A DNA stretch of 64,000 nt from SABI01 sp963677695. Its GTDB lineage: Bacteria > Spirochaetota > Spirochaetia > Sphaerochaetales > Sphaerochaetaceae. Where the stretch lies: assembly GCA_963677695.2 (NCBI GenBank), contig CAXXUJ010000001.1:372001-436000 (forward strand), in the 5' to 3' direction. A program made the translations under genes and the position numbers. The notes below the pieces were generated by a model. That model was not told the origin of the DNA and did no database searches. It worked only from the letters and a program-made list of their open reading frames with translations. Of the stretch, positions 50,369 to 59,561 are shown one piece after another (the stretch's first letter is position 1; each line of letters begins with the position of its first letter).

Positions 50369-50680
50369 ATGGGTATTATGAAGGACGTGGTCGAAGAAGA
50401 ATTTAATCGGCTGAACGCTTTGATAGAGCAATATGAGATAAAAATAGCGTCATACCCCAAAGGATCTCTATCTGTGAAGAAAAGAAATGACCGTTCCTTC
50501 TGTTATCAGGTATACAGAGATCATGATAAAGTAAGGTACATCTATCTGGGGAAGCCTGATTCTCCAAAGACTAAGGACTTTGTACGTATCTTGGAAGAAA
50601 GACGCCGTTATGAACGAATGCGGAAACAATCGAAAGAGAGTCTTAAAGAAGTGAGGGCAATGCTTCGTGCAGCAAAATGA
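50369..50680 (+). CDS. small protein, possible antitoxin-like partner
   Basis: About 103 residues from the ATG at 50369, behind CCGGAGG. It begins with a helical part (VVEEEFNRLNALIEQYEIKI), then PKGSLSVKKRND and a short strand segment YQVYRDHDKVRYIYLGK, and ends in a basic helix. Similar short KGSL...YLG proteins are often found before nucleotidyltransferase genes. It overlaps the next gene by 14 bases. A toxin-antitoxin-like function is only suggested by the layout. Confidence 0.6.
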   Translation: MGIMKDVVEEEFNRLNALIEQYEIKIASYPKGSLSVKKRNDRSFCYQVYRDHDKVRYIYLGKPDSPKTKDFVRILEERRRYERMRKQSKESLKEVRAMLRAAK

Positions 50681-51359
50681 TAATATCAGATTATTTGATG
50701 ATCTACTAAGGAGTCTGGATTCTCATGGTATTTTGCAGGACTTTATTATCATTGGCTCCTGGGCTTTAAGAATATATAGAGAAATGTTCCACCATGATCC
50801 TCAGGTTCCTGTAGTTTCGACCCGAGATGTGGATATTCTCATACAAAATCCACCTCAAATATCAAACCCTGTGGATATCCCAGAACTTCTGGCTAAACAC
50901 AACCTCGAGATCACCCACTCTGTACTCGGTGAGTACGAAAAATTTGTTGGACCTGAGTTTGAGGTGGAATTCCTGTATGTCGAAGAAGGAAGGGGAGAAC
51001 CTACAGGAAAAAATATTCCTGATCTGAATATAATTGCTCAACCATTGCGGTATATGCATTATCTTCAGGAGCACAATATAACTGTCCTCTATAAGGGGAT
51101 GAGGGTTCGAGTCCCGGAACCAGCCATGTATGTGTTACTCAAGTATTTTCTCACTATCAAGAGGAAGAAAGGGGACCCGAAGATAAGGAAGGATATTTCT
51201 ACAGCGTTAGCCCTTGAGCAATATCTGTTGGAGCATGGCTATAAAAATGTGTTTATCGTATCTTTCAACTTCATGACACCTAAGCAGCGAAGAATACTTC
51301 TTGATATTTTACGGAAAAATGACTCGGCTCTACCTTCTATTCTTTCAGAAATGAGTTGA
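50667..51359 (+). CDS. nucleotidyltransferase-fold protein
   Basis: About 230 residues with a GTG start at 50667 that overlaps the upstream gene. The N-terminal part has the nucleotidyltransferase motif IIGSWALRIYRE followed by TRDVDILIQ (GS...D-x-D). The rest is helical, with a GSU2403-like look. Such proteins act as toxins, defence enzymes or RNA-modifying transferases. The AT-rich coding, the overlap with a small partner and the flanking direct repeats suggest a mobile two-gene module. Confidence 0.7.
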   Translation: MQQNDNIRLFDDLLRSLDSHGILQDFIIIGSWALRIYREMFHHDPQVPVVSTRDVDILIQNPPQISNPVDIPELLAKHNLEITHSVLGEYEKFVGPEFEVEFLYVEEGRGEPTGKNIPDLNIIAQPLRYMHYLQEHNITVLYKGMRVRVPEPAMYVLLKYFLTIKRKKGDPKIRKDISTALALEQYLLEHGYKNVFIVSFNFMTPKQRRILLDILRKNDSALPSILSEMS

Positions 51360-51554
51360 AATGTTGCACACTCCGCTGCCGTTGTCCTTGTTTAAGGATG
51401 GATGGTTAGTATCTTGAATTGGATTCTCTTCGGTGGTAATGTTGCTATATTGTTTTTGGTGGAGAGGAAGTTTCTGTCAGCGGCTAAACTAACGGCTTCC
51501 TCTTCACTTCTCCTTTAAGGATTATCTTTCCTTCTTTCTTTTCCTTCTATTAAA

Positions 51555-51624
51555 CCACACCTATCTCTCTCCATGGAAATATTCATTTGAGATAAGATTG
51601 GGAATTTTTATTTCCGACTCAGAT
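51555..51624. repeat. direct repeat, copy B (right of the nucleotidyltransferase pair)
   Basis: About 70 bases, same orientation as copy A (50205-50272) and starting CCACACCT. Differences are scattered substitutions and a small length change. It ends about 27 bases before the -35 box of the next promoter. Confidence 0.75.
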
Positions 51625-51650
51625 TTATATCATTCTATATATTTTCAACA

Positions 51651-51679
51651 TTGACATCTGGGTATTCAGGCCTTACAAT
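51651..51679 (+). promoter_or_regulatory. sigma-70-type promoter of the ABC ATPase gene
   Basis: A consensus TTGACA at 51651-51656, a 17-base spacer and TACAAT at 51674-51679. The start codon follows at 51713 behind GGAGG. Confidence 0.8.
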
Positions 51680-51712
51680 TTGTCCCATAAAATAAATACA
51701 GTGGAGGCTTTT

Positions 51713-52807
51713 ATGGCAACGGTGCAATTGAAAGACATTTGCAAGATTTACGATGGCAACGTAAAAGCGGTTGATTCGGTTAATATCGATATCAAGGACA
51801 GAGAGTTTGTGGTTCTCGTTGGCCCTTCAGGCTGCGGAAAGTCAACAACTCTACGAATGGTAGCCGGACTTGAAGACATTTCAAGTGGTGAACTCTACAT
51901 CGACGGCCGCCTGGTGAATGATGTCCCGCCAAAAGACAGAGACATCGCAATGGTTTTCCAGAACTATGCCCTGTATCCTCACATGAGTGTATACGACAAC
52001 ATGGCATTCGGACTGAAAATCAGAAAGTTCCCCAAGGACGAAATTGATCAGCGCGTACGCGAAGCTGCAAAAATTCTCGACATCGAACAGCTCCTCGACA
52101 GAAAGCCGAAAGCGCTCAGCGGTGGTCAGAGACAGAGAGTCGCAGTAGGACGTGCAATTGTCCGTCACCCGAAGGTATTCCTTTTTGACGAACCTCTTTC
52201 AAACCTTGATGCGAAACTCCGTGTTCAGATGCGTGCCGAGATCTCATCTCTCCATAACAGACTGAAAGCAACCATGATCTACGTTACTCACGACCAGGTA
52301 GAAGCACTCACCATGGCCGATAAGATCGTCGTCATGAAGCTCGGTGTCATCCAGCAGATCGGCGGACCTCTCGAACTCTACAATGAGCCCAATAATAAGT
52401 TTGTTGCAGGTTTCATCGGTTCACCACCCATGAACTTCCTCACCGTCGATGTGAAGAAGGAAGGTGATGACATCATCATTGATGAAGGCAACTTCAAGAT
52501 TTCCCTCGAAGGAAACAACAAGAAACTTCTTACCCCCTACGCAGGCAAGAAGGTGACCTTCGGTATCAGACCTGAAGATGTCGAGTACACAAAAGCCGCT
52601 GTCGAAGGAAAAACCATCAACGGACAGGTCAGTGTCATCGAACCTCTCGGTTCCGAGACTCATATCTACGTCACAGTCGGCAAGCACCAGGTAATCGGTA
52701 AGATCGAACCTTCAGTCCAGCTGACAGTCGATCAGGATATCTCCCTTACTCCCGATATGAGCAAGGTGAAGTTCTTCGATTTCGAGACAGAGCTGGTTAT
52801 CAAGTAA
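51713..52807 (+). CDS. sugar ABC transporter ATPase (UgpC/MsmK type)
   Basis: About 364 residues. Walker A GPSGCGKST, signature LSGGQRQRVAVGRA, Walker B FLFDEPLSNLD and a C-terminal MalK-like TOBE domain (TFGIRPEDV). The ATG at 51713 is preceded by GGAGG and a strong promoter. There are no permease or binding-protein genes next to it, so it is probably a shared ATPase that serves several carbohydrate importers, as MsmK does in some firmicutes. It is not the ATPase of the Rbs-type operon here. Confidence 0.9.
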   Translation: MATVQLKDICKIYDGNVKAVDSVNIDIKDREFVVLVGPSGCGKSTTLRMVAGLEDISSGELYIDGRLVNDVPPKDRDIAMVFQNYALYPHMSVYDNMAFGLKIRKFPKDEIDQRVREAAKILDIEQLLDRKPKALSGGQRQRVAVGRAIVRHPKVFLFDEPLSNLDAKLRVQMRAEISSLHNRLKATMIYVTHDQVEALTMADKIVVMKLGVIQQIGGPLELYNEPNNKFVAGFIGSPPMNFLTVDVKKEGDDIIIDEGNFKISLEGNNKKLLTPYAGKKVTFGIRPEDVEYTKAAVEGKTINGQVSVIEPLGSETHIYVTVGKHQVIGKIEPSVQLTVDQDISLTPDMSKVKFFDFETELVIK

Positions 52808-52837
52808 TTCATTGGATCTTTTTACATTTTGATATGA

Positions 52838-52874
52838 CTGCTGCAGAACTTAAAATTCTGCAGCAGTTTTTTTT
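52838..52874 (+). terminator. terminator of the ABC ATPase gene
   Basis: Arms CTGCTGCAGAA and TTCTGCAGCAG (11 bp, perfect) with a 7-base loop, followed by a T8 run. Confidence 0.9.
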
Positions 52875-52908
52875 CTCTCTCCATTTTTCTGGTATAAAGA
52901 GAAAGATA

Positions 52909-52928
52909 GAGCCCTCCGAAGAGGGCTC
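52909..52928 (-). terminator. terminator of the aspartate kinase gene
   Basis: GAGCCCTC and GAGGGCTC with a TTCG loop on the minus strand, followed by a T-rich stretch. Confidence 0.75.
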
Positions 52929-52953
52929 ATTAATTCAACAGTGGCTGATGTTA

Positions 52954-54258
52954 TCAGCGGAACATTGCATCATACACGGTATGAATGACGTTCTTTGCAT
53001 CCTTTTCCTTCACTCCGAAGAGAGCTGTGATGGGAGAGGCATCGAAAAGAGTGAATGTCACCTCTATTCCCTCATCCATCAGTGCAGGAAGAATATGCGC
53101 AAGGCGTCTCTTTTCAGACCTGAGTCCTTCACCTGCGACAGCCGCTACTGCATACCCCGGTTCGACAACGACCGTTTCGAGGGCATAGGTGCTCTTCAGC
53201 TGCTGAGCGACAGAAGCGAAATCAATCTCTGCTCCCGCATTGACCTGGGCATACCAGGTAAGGTCATCGATGCCGGCAAGGGAGAAATCGGGAGAGAAAC
53301 CTGCGCTTCTCAGGTCTGCTTCTATGCTGCTTCTCACCTTCGTGTTCTTCAGGAGGAAGACCTTGTGGACTCCGATTTTCACGAACTCCTTCTTCACCGA
53401 GATTCCGATGATAGGATCCTTTTCCACATCTCTAGATGCGACGATGGCAGTCCCTTCGTCCTGAGGACGACCGGTGTTCTTCACCTGAATGGGGAAGCCA
53501 GCCTCACGTACCGGTGCAATGGCATCTTCATGGAAGACATTAAAACCGACAGCGGCAAGCTCTCTCACTTCACGGTAGGTGAGTTCCTTGATCACCAGAG
53601 CATCACTGACGATGCGGGGATCTGCCTTGCTGATACCTGATACATCGGTCCAGTTCTCATACACACAGTCGCCGATCGCACGTGCGACGATCGCACCCGA
53701 GATATCACTTCCGCCACGGGAAAAGGCTTTCACCTTTCCATCTGTTCCCTGACCGAAGAAACCGGGAAAGACATAGTGCTGACCTTCTTCAAGAGCAGCA
53801 GCGACATGCTGGTAGGTTTTTTCATCCACAGTACCTTCATCGGTGATGAAAACGACTTCCTGTGCATCGATCATCTTCCATCCGAGATACTGGGAGATGA
53901 GGACGGCATTGAGGTACTCACCTCTGCTTGCGGCGTAGTGGGCACTCGCTCCCTTTGTTATATTCTCATACACTTCATCAAGCGCTTCGGTGATATTATG
54001 GGTGACGCCCAGGTCCTTCGCGATTGCGGTGAAACGTTCCCGTATGATTGCGAACTCCGCTTCACAGGAAGCCCCTTTAGATACCAGTGCCTGACAGGTA
54101 TAGAGCATGTCTGTTATCTTGATATCTTCTGAAGAACGCTTTCCCGGTGCCGATACAACGGCTACGAGACGAGAAGAATCAGAGGAGAGAATCTCTCCGA
54201 CTTTCTTGATGTGATCAGCATCACACAGTGAACTGCCGCCGAATTTACTTACTTTCAT
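52954..54258 (-). CDS. lysC: aspartate kinase
   Basis: About 434 residues from the ATG at 54258, chosen because the kinase motif KVSKFGGSSL begins there and AAGGAG lies upstream. It phosphorylates aspartate, the first step to lysine, threonine and methionine. The kinase domain spans about 1-280 and ACT domains about 290-434. SRGGSDISGAIVARAI and TDVSGISKADPRIV are typical kinase strands. It follows the hydrogenase operon, separated by a terminator. Feedback inhibition through the ACT domains is normal for the family. Confidence 0.92.
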   Translation of the reverse strand: MKVSKFGGSSLCDADHIKKVGEILSSDSSRLVAVVSAPGKRSSEDIKITDMLYTCQALVSKGASCEAEFAIIRERFTAIAKDLGVTHNITEALDEVYENITKGASAHYAASRGEYLNAVLISQYLGWKMIDAQEVVFITDEGTVDEKTYQHVAAALEEGQHYVFPGFFGQGTDGKVKAFSRGGSDISGAIVARAIGDCVYENWTDVSGISKADPRIVSDALVIKELTYREVRELAAVGFNVFHEDAIAPVREAGFPIQVKNTGRPQDEGTAIVASRDVEKDPIIGISVKKEFVKIGVHKVFLLKNTKVRSSIEADLRSAGFSPDFSLAGIDDLTWYAQVNAGAEIDFASVAQQLKSTYALETVVVEPGYAVAAVAGEGLRSEKRRLAHILPALMDEGIEVTFTLFDASPITALFGVKEKDAKNVIHTVYDAMFR

Positions 54259-54316
54259 TGACTTATCACTCCTTTCAACATACATATACATGAGGATACC
54301 CCCCATTACGCAAGAA

Positions 54317-54339
54317 AGCAGGTGTGAAACACACCTGCT
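54317..54339 (-). terminator. terminator after the hydrogenase operon
   Basis: AGCAGGTGTG and CACACCTGCT with loop TTT on the minus strand, followed by TTCTTG. It separates hydA from lysC. Confidence 0.75.
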
Positions 54340-54366
54340 CCCTCTACCCTTATATAAGGGGAAAAA

Positions 54367-56118
54367 CTATTTTCTGTAAATAGGTCGGTCGGTATACGTT
54401 GTGTGAAGAAGGTGATGCGACTTTTTAGACAGCGGTTTCTCCAGGTACTCCGCATAGATCTGCTGGATCTCGGGGTTCTGGTGTGAACAACGGACAGTAG
54501 AGCGCTCGTCATCGGTATAGAGACCAGCGATTCTCTGTGCTCGCACTTCGTCAGTTGAAGCATAGGGCTGACCGCCTCCGCTTACACACCCACCGCGACA
54601 CGCCATGACCTCGATAAAGTGGTAAGGAGGTTCCTTCCCTTCCCTCTTCGCTTCACGGATCTCTTCGAGCAGGGTACCGACATTGGCCATACCGTGTGCA
54701 ATTGCAACCTTGACCTTCGTTCCCTTGACATCGACTTCACCAGCACGGATACCTTCCATACCTCGAACAGCTGCGATATTCACATCGGCAAGCTCTTCAC
54801 CGGTCATCAGGTTATATGCGGTTCTGATAGCAGCTTCCATAACACCACCGGTGTTACCGAAGATCGTACCGGCTCCTGTGTAAGCACCAATAGGAGAGTT
54901 TGCAGGTTCATCTTCGAGAGCTAGGAAGTCGATTCCGCTCGCCTTGATTAACCTCGCTAGCTCTCGGGTGGTCAGCACGAGGTCTACATCATCATAACCG
55001 GAAGCATGCATGTTCTCGTCCCTTCCGATCTCCCATTTCTTCGCAGTACAAGGCATGATAGCTGCTGAGTAGATAGTAGCAGGATCTATTTTTGCCTTTT
55101 CAGCGTAGTAGGTCTTTGTTATTGCACCCTGCATCATCATCGGAGACTTAGCTGTTGAGAAGTGAGGAATCATATCCTCATAGTACTTCTCCATATAGTC
55201 TGTCCATGCGGGACAGCAACTGGTGATCTGAGGGATTGCTCCCTTTCCGGTTGTCAAACGGTGAACAAGTTCGCTTCCCTCTTCCATGATGGTGAGGTCG
55301 GCTGAGAAGTTGGTGTCAAATACTGTGTCGACACCGAGCATTCTCAGAGCCGCATAGATCTTACCGGTGGTGATAGTACCAGCTGGGAGGTCGAATGCCT
55401 CACCGATGGCGACACGGACTGCCGGGGCGATCTGGACGACAACATGCTTTTCGGGATCGTTGATTGCACAGACGAGATCCTGGGTTTCATCCTTTTCGTA
55501 GATGGCACCGACGGGACAGTGAGCTGAACACTGACCGCACTTGATACAGGGGCTGTCGTTCAGGGGCAGACAGGCTGCGGGTGACATCACGGTCTGGTCG
55601 CCTCTTCCGATGAATTCGAGAGCGTACACTCCCTGCTGCTGCTGACATACCTGTACACAGCGTCCGCACTTGATACACTTGGAAGGATCAAGGACGAGGG
55701 AGGTTGTCGACTCATCCTTTGGAAGGTCTGCAACTCTGTGCTCAAAAGGCTGCTGGCGTACACCGAATTCTGCTGCGAAACGCTGTAGCTCACAGGAACC
55801 GTTACGTGCACAGGTAAGACATTCGTTGGGGTGAGTGCTCAGGATCATCTCGATGACAGTCTTTCTGATCTTGTACAGCTCTGCATCGTGAGTGATGATG
55901 CTCAGGTTCTCCTGAACAGGAGCTGCACAGGCTCTCAGAAGCTTCGGTGAGTTCTCCTGTTTGACAACACAGAGTCCGCAGGCCGCCCATGCCGGAAGGT
56001 CCGGATGGTAACAGAGTGTCGGGATGTTGATATTCGCTTTCTTGGCTGCTGCCAGGATATTCTGTCCGGCTTCGATTTCGACCGGCTTACCATTTATCTT
56101 CATATGAACAGTACTCAT
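54367..56118 (-). CDS. hydA: [FeFe] hydrogenase catalytic subunit
   Basis: About 584 residues from the ATG at 56118, which has an AGGAG site. The N-terminal part binds [2Fe-2S] (CYHPDLPAWAACGLC), a His-Cys [4Fe-4S] (HPNECLTCARNGSC) and two [4Fe-4S] clusters (CIKCGRCVQVC, CIKCGQCSAHC). The H-cluster motifs are TSCCPAW, MPCTAKKWE and ACRGGCVSGGGQP, all complete. It makes H2 or consumes it in an electron-bifurcating HydABC complex with NADH and ferredoxin. Its start lies within the end region of hydB. It is the last gene of the operon. Confidence 0.95.
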   Translation of the reverse strand: MSTVHMKINGKPVEIEAGQNILAAAKKANINIPTLCYHPDLPAWAACGLCVVKQENSPKLLRACAAPVQENLSIITHDAELYKIRKTVIEMILSTHPNECLTCARNGSCELQRFAAEFGVRQQPFEHRVADLPKDESTTSLVLDPSKCIKCGRCVQVCQQQQGVYALEFIGRGDQTVMSPAACLPLNDSPCIKCGQCSAHCPVGAIYEKDETQDLVCAINDPEKHVVVQIAPAVRVAIGEAFDLPAGTITTGKIYAALRMLGVDTVFDTNFSADLTIMEEGSELVHRLTTGKGAIPQITSCCPAWTDYMEKYYEDMIPHFSTAKSPMMMQGAITKTYYAEKAKIDPATIYSAAIMPCTAKKWEIGRDENMHASGYDDVDLVLTTRELARLIKASGIDFLALEDEPANSPIGAYTGAGTIFGNTGGVMEAAIRTAYNLMTGEELADVNIAAVRGMEGIRAGEVDVKGTKVKVAIAHGMANVGTLLEEIREAKREGKEPPYHFIEVMACRGGCVSGGGQPYASTDEVRAQRIAGLYTDDERSTVRCSHQNPEIQQIYAEYLEKPLSKKSHHLLHTTYTDRPIYRK

Positions 56119-56143
56119 ATTCTTTCTCCTCTCCGGCGAAATC

Positions 56144-57934
56144 CTAGCGGACTTCGATGGCTCCAAATTTACAGGTTTCGAAACATGCGCCGCACTTGAC
56201 ACATGCCGCCTGGTCGATCACATGCACCTGACGTCTTTCACCGGTGATAGCCGCTGTCGGACACTTTCTTGCACATGCTGTACATCCGATACACTTGTCT
56301 GCAAGGATGTTATAGGTGATCAGGCTCTTACACTTACCTGCAGGACAGGTCTTATCATTGATATGAGCAAGATACTCTGCTTCGAAATGCTTCACAGTCG
56401 AGAGGATCGGGTTCGGTGCTGTCTGACCGAGAGCACAGAGCGACGCTTTCTTCATCGCACCACCGATTTCCTTCATCTGTTCGATATCTTCTATGGTACC
56501 GGTACCCTTGGTGATCTTATCGAGGATGTTCATGAGAGAACGTCCGCCGATACGACAGGGTGAACACTTACCGCAGCTTTCCTCAACACTGAATTCAAGG
56601 TAGAACTTCGTGACGTCGACGATACAGTCGTCTTCGTCCATGACGATCATACCGCCAGAACCCATCATGGAACCGAGTCTCTGGAGAGAACCGAAGTCGA
56701 TCGGGGTGTCGAGGAATTCCTCTGTGATAACACCGCCGCTGGGACCGCCTGTCTGGACTGCCTTGAACTTCTTGTCGTTCGCGATACCGCCCCCGATATC
56801 ATAGATGATTTCGCGCAGGGTGGTACCCATGGGAACTTCAACGAGTCCCGAGTTACGGATCTTACCGGTGAGTGCGAATACTTTGGTTCCGGGAGAGTCA
56901 TCGGTACCGATCTGGCTGAACCAGTCGCCGCCCTTCAGGATGATGACGGGGATGTTCGCCCAGGTCTCGACGTTGTTGATGACGGTCGGCTTGCCCCAGA
57001 GTCCCTTTACTGCCGGGAACGGAGGGCGTGGGACCGGCATACCTCTCTCACCTTCGATAGAGGCGAGAAGCGCAGTCTCTTCACCACAGACGAATGCACC
57101 AGCACCGAGTCTGATCTCGATATCGAAATCGAATCCGCTGTCAAGGATGTTCTTTCCGAGAAGGCCGTACTCGCGTGCCTGAGCCATGGCGACTTCAAGA
57201 CGGTGGATGGCCAGAGGATACTCTGCTCTGATATAGATGAATCCCTGAGTGGCTCCGACGGTCTTACCTGCGATGGTCATCGCTTCGAGAACCGAGTGCG
57301 GGTCACCCTCGAGGGTTGAACGGTCCATGTAGGCACCCGGGTCGCCTTCGTCCGCATTACATACGATATATTTCTGGTCGACACCTTCTACCTGTTTGGT
57401 GAAGTTCCACTTCATCCAGGTGGGGAAACCTGCACCGCCGCGTCCTCTGAGGCCTGCGGTTCTCAGTTCGCCTATGACCTGGTCTCCGCTCATCTCGAAC
57501 AGCACTTTTTCAAGTGCGCTGTACCCTTCACGGGCGATATACTCGTCAATGTTTTCGGGATCAATGAATCCGCAGTTTCTCAGTACGATACGGAACTGCT
57601 TCTGGTAGAACTTGATCTCTTCGACTTTCGCGTGCTTCTTGGAACCTTCCTTATCATAGAGGAGGCGCTTGACTTCTCTTCCCTTGACGATATGTTCCTC
57701 GACAAGCTCCTTTGCATCAGCAGGAGTCACCTGTACGTAGAACGAATCCTCAGGAAGGATCTTAACGATCGGACCCTGTTCACAGAAACCGAAACAACCG
57801 GTCTTGATGACCTGGACTTCGTCTGACATGCCCTGTGCCTGAATTTCACTCAGCAGCGCTTCATAGATAGCACCGGCCTTGCTTGATTCACAGGCAGTAC
57901 CGCCGCATACGAGAACATAGCTTCTATACGCCAT
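56144..57934 (-). CDS. hydB: HydB/NuoF-like NADH-binding subunit of the hydrogenase
   Basis: A 596-residue protein with a thioredoxin-like [2Fe-2S] N-terminus (about 1-120), NADH/FMN core (GRGGAGFPTWMKW, NADEGDPGAYMD), the [4Fe-4S] loop ESCGKCSPCRIG and a two-cluster ferredoxin tail (CIGCTACARKC, CVKCGACFETC). Length and order match HydB of bifurcating hydrogenases. Its ATG overlaps the stop of the upstream gene (TAATG). Confidence 0.94.
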   Translation of the reverse strand: MAYRSYVLVCGGTACESSKAGAIYEALLSEIQAQGMSDEVQVIKTGCFGFCEQGPIVKILPEDSFYVQVTPADAKELVEEHIVKGREVKRLLYDKEGSKKHAKVEEIKFYQKQFRIVLRNCGFIDPENIDEYIAREGYSALEKVLFEMSGDQVIGELRTAGLRGRGGAGFPTWMKWNFTKQVEGVDQKYIVCNADEGDPGAYMDRSTLEGDPHSVLEAMTIAGKTVGATQGFIYIRAEYPLAIHRLEVAMAQAREYGLLGKNILDSGFDFDIEIRLGAGAFVCGEETALLASIEGERGMPVPRPPFPAVKGLWGKPTVINNVETWANIPVIILKGGDWFSQIGTDDSPGTKVFALTGKIRNSGLVEVPMGTTLREIIYDIGGGIANDKKFKAVQTGGPSGGVITEEFLDTPIDFGSLQRLGSMMGSGGMIVMDEDDCIVDVTKFYLEFSVEESCGKCSPCRIGGRSLMNILDKITKGTGTIEDIEQMKEIGGAMKKASLCALGQTAPNPILSTVKHFEAEYLAHINDKTCPAGKCKSLITYNILADKCIGCTACARKCPTAAITGERRQVHVIDQAACVKCGACFETCKFGAIEVR

Positions 57935-58335
57935 TATTTGCCTCCATCCTTTATGATATCGACAGAGGGTCTGTCAAACACGTGTTCACTGACCATCTTC
58001 TTCTGCATGATGTGTTCTTCAACAATACGCTTGGCGACTTCGGCATCGACTTTACCATAGATGACTGAAGGCATGTCCGGAGAGATCACTTCCACAGTGG
58101 GTTCCACATAACAGAGACCCATGCATCCGGTCTGTGTTACGACAACCGAGTTCAGGTTATGAGCTTCGAGCTGCTCGAGGAACGCATCGAGAGCCACCTT
58201 GGCTCCTGCTGCGATACCGCAGGTACCCATTCCGACAATAATCTGTGTCTCTTTGTCACTGAGATCACGCTTCTGGATTTCCGATTTCTTAGTGTCACGA
58301 AGCTTCCTCAGCTCCTGCAACGTCATCTTTGCCAT
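57934..58335 (-). CDS. thioredoxin-like [2Fe-2S] ferredoxin
   Basis: A 133-residue protein with the thioredoxin-fold [2Fe-2S] ferredoxin motif: MGTCGIAAGAK and then TGCMGLCYVEP with the paired cysteines. A helical N-terminal arm (LQELRKLRDTKKSEIQ) precedes it. Genes like this are common between hydC and hydB in clostridial and thermotogal operons and may carry electrons for the hydrogenase. GAGGAGG precedes the start. Confidence 0.85.
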   Translation of the reverse strand: MAKMTLQELRKLRDTKKSEIQKRDLSDKETQIIVGMGTCGIAAGAKVALDAFLEQLEAHNLNSVVVTQTGCMGLCYVEPTVEVISPDMPSVIYGKVDAEVAKRIVEEHIMQKKMVSEHVFDRPSVDIIKDGGK

Positions 58336-58363
58336 TCCAGCCTCCTCATCTTATCACAGGTCT

Positions 58364-58936
58364 CTACCTGACCCGGTGGTGCACAACTTCAACCGCAGCC
58401 TCCTGGGACTGCAGAAATTCTTTCATTAAGAGCAGGTTCTCTACCGTGTTCAGGTTCCCCAGAACTTCAAGAAGCCCGCTCTTTTCAACCTCATATTCCT
58501 CTTTCTCCCCTCCTGATTCGAAGGATCGATAGAAGATGATCTCACTCCCTGAGGGGTATGAGAACAGCCCGTTGACGGTTGAAACGATATCTCCGACAGG
58601 CGGAGCATCGATATGGGTAAGAGGGACGGTGAAAGAAACCGTCGTACCCTCTCCCGCTTTCGATCTCAGGGAGAATGTCCCTTCGGTCGATTCAGTCATC
58701 TGCTGAAGGAAGGGGAGACCGAGTCCCACCTTCCTTGCCTTGTGCTTGATCCCGTCAGTGTAAAAGGGGTCAAGCGCACGCTTCTGCTGGATCTCATCCA
58801 TGCCCTTCCCGTCATCCTGTACCGTCACAGAAAGAAGCTCCTTCGTTTCCTCGAATCTGATCGAGATCACCTTGGAATCGGCTTCTATGCTGTTCTGTAC
58901 GATATCGGCAAGGACATCACAGATGGATGCGTGCAT
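58364..58936 (-). CDS. histidine kinase-like ATPase domain protein of the hydrogenase operon
   Basis: A 190-residue protein with a GHKL ATPase fold: N-box DIVQNSIEADS, G1 DDGKGMD, G2 region KARKVGLGLPFL and GEGTTVSFTVP. There is no phospho-acceptor histidine domain or receiver, so it may be a regulator or anti-sigma-like protein instead of a full kinase. Its ATG overlaps the hydC stop (TGATG). Such genes recur in hydrogenase operons of anaerobes; the role is not clear. Confidence 0.82.
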   Translation of the reverse strand: MHASICDVLADIVQNSIEADSKVISIRFEETKELLSVTVQDDGKGMDEIQQKRALDPFYTDGIKHKARKVGLGLPFLQQMTESTEGTFSLRSKAGEGTTVSFTVPLTHIDAPPVGDIVSTVNGLFSYPSGSEIIFYRSFESGGEKEEYEVEKSGLLEVLGNLNTVENLLLMKEFLQSQEAAVEVVHHRVR

Positions 58937-59412
58937 CAGCTGTACTGGGCGATGATTCCGGGAAGCTGGTCCTTGGTGACCTTACCGAAGACTTCCTTTC
59001 CGATCGTGAGTACGGGAGCGAGTCCGCAGCATCCGACACAGCGGACACCTTCGATACTGAACTTGCCGTCCTCAGTCACCTCACCCTGGCCGATGCCGAG
59101 CAGATTTCCAAGCTCTTCCACGAGCATATCGCCACCCTTAAGGTAGCATGCGGTTCCGAGACAGACCTGAATATTGTTCTCTCCCGGTTTAGTTGTTTTG
59201 AAGAAATGATAGAATGTCAGGACTCCGTAGATCTTTGCGAGAGGGATATCAAGCATGTACGCAACTGTATCCGCCGATTCGCGGGAGACATACCCGAATT
59301 CTTCCTGCACGCGGTGCAGAACCATGATCAGATTGCCCGGCTTGCTGCGCCAATCTTCTATAAACGCGATCAATTCTCGCGAGAATGCATTCTCTCTTTT
59401 AGCTGCTGCCAT
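58936..59412 (-). CDS. hydC: HydC/NuoE-like [2Fe-2S] subunit of the hydrogenase
   Basis: A 158-residue NuoE family subunit. The [2Fe-2S] cysteines are in CLGTACYLKGG and VRCVGCCGLAPV. The N-terminal helix bundle (LIMVLHRVQEEFGYVSRE) is typical. It is the first gene of the operon hydC, ATPase, ferredoxin, hydB, hydA. GGAGG precedes the ATG. The divergent rex gene suggests control by the NADH/NAD+ ratio. Confidence 0.92.
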   Translation of the reverse strand: MAAAKRENAFSRELIAFIEDWRSKPGNLIMVLHRVQEEFGYVSRESADTVAYMLDIPLAKIYGVLTFYHFFKTTKPGENNIQVCLGTACYLKGGDMLVEELGNLLGIGQGEVTEDGKFSIEGVRCVGCCGLAPVLTIGKEVFGKVTKDQLPGIIAQYS

Positions 59413-59533
59413 GAAAACCTCCAGAGCCCTATGTATAGAAACACATCATAAAAGAGAAATGAAAGATTTTCAACAATAAATATCGAATTATCGAATATTT
59501 TTTGAATATTTTTTCACTTTATTTTTTAAATTA

Positions 59534-59561
59534 TTGCATAATATTTAATTTATTGTATAAT
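59534..59561 (+). promoter_or_regulatory. promoter of rex
   Basis: TTGCAT (59534-59539), a 16-base spacer and a consensus TATAAT (59556-59561), 25 bases before the rex ATG. The rest of the divergent region to hydC is very AT-rich; I do not see a clear Rex palindrome. Confidence 0.7.

Larger units (their letters stand above)
51360..51712. other. 353-base intergenic region with repeat copy B and a strong promoter
   Basis: It holds direct-repeat copy B (51555-51624) and the promoter of the ABC ATPase gene (51651-51679). No coding sequence is evident. Confidence 0.65.
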
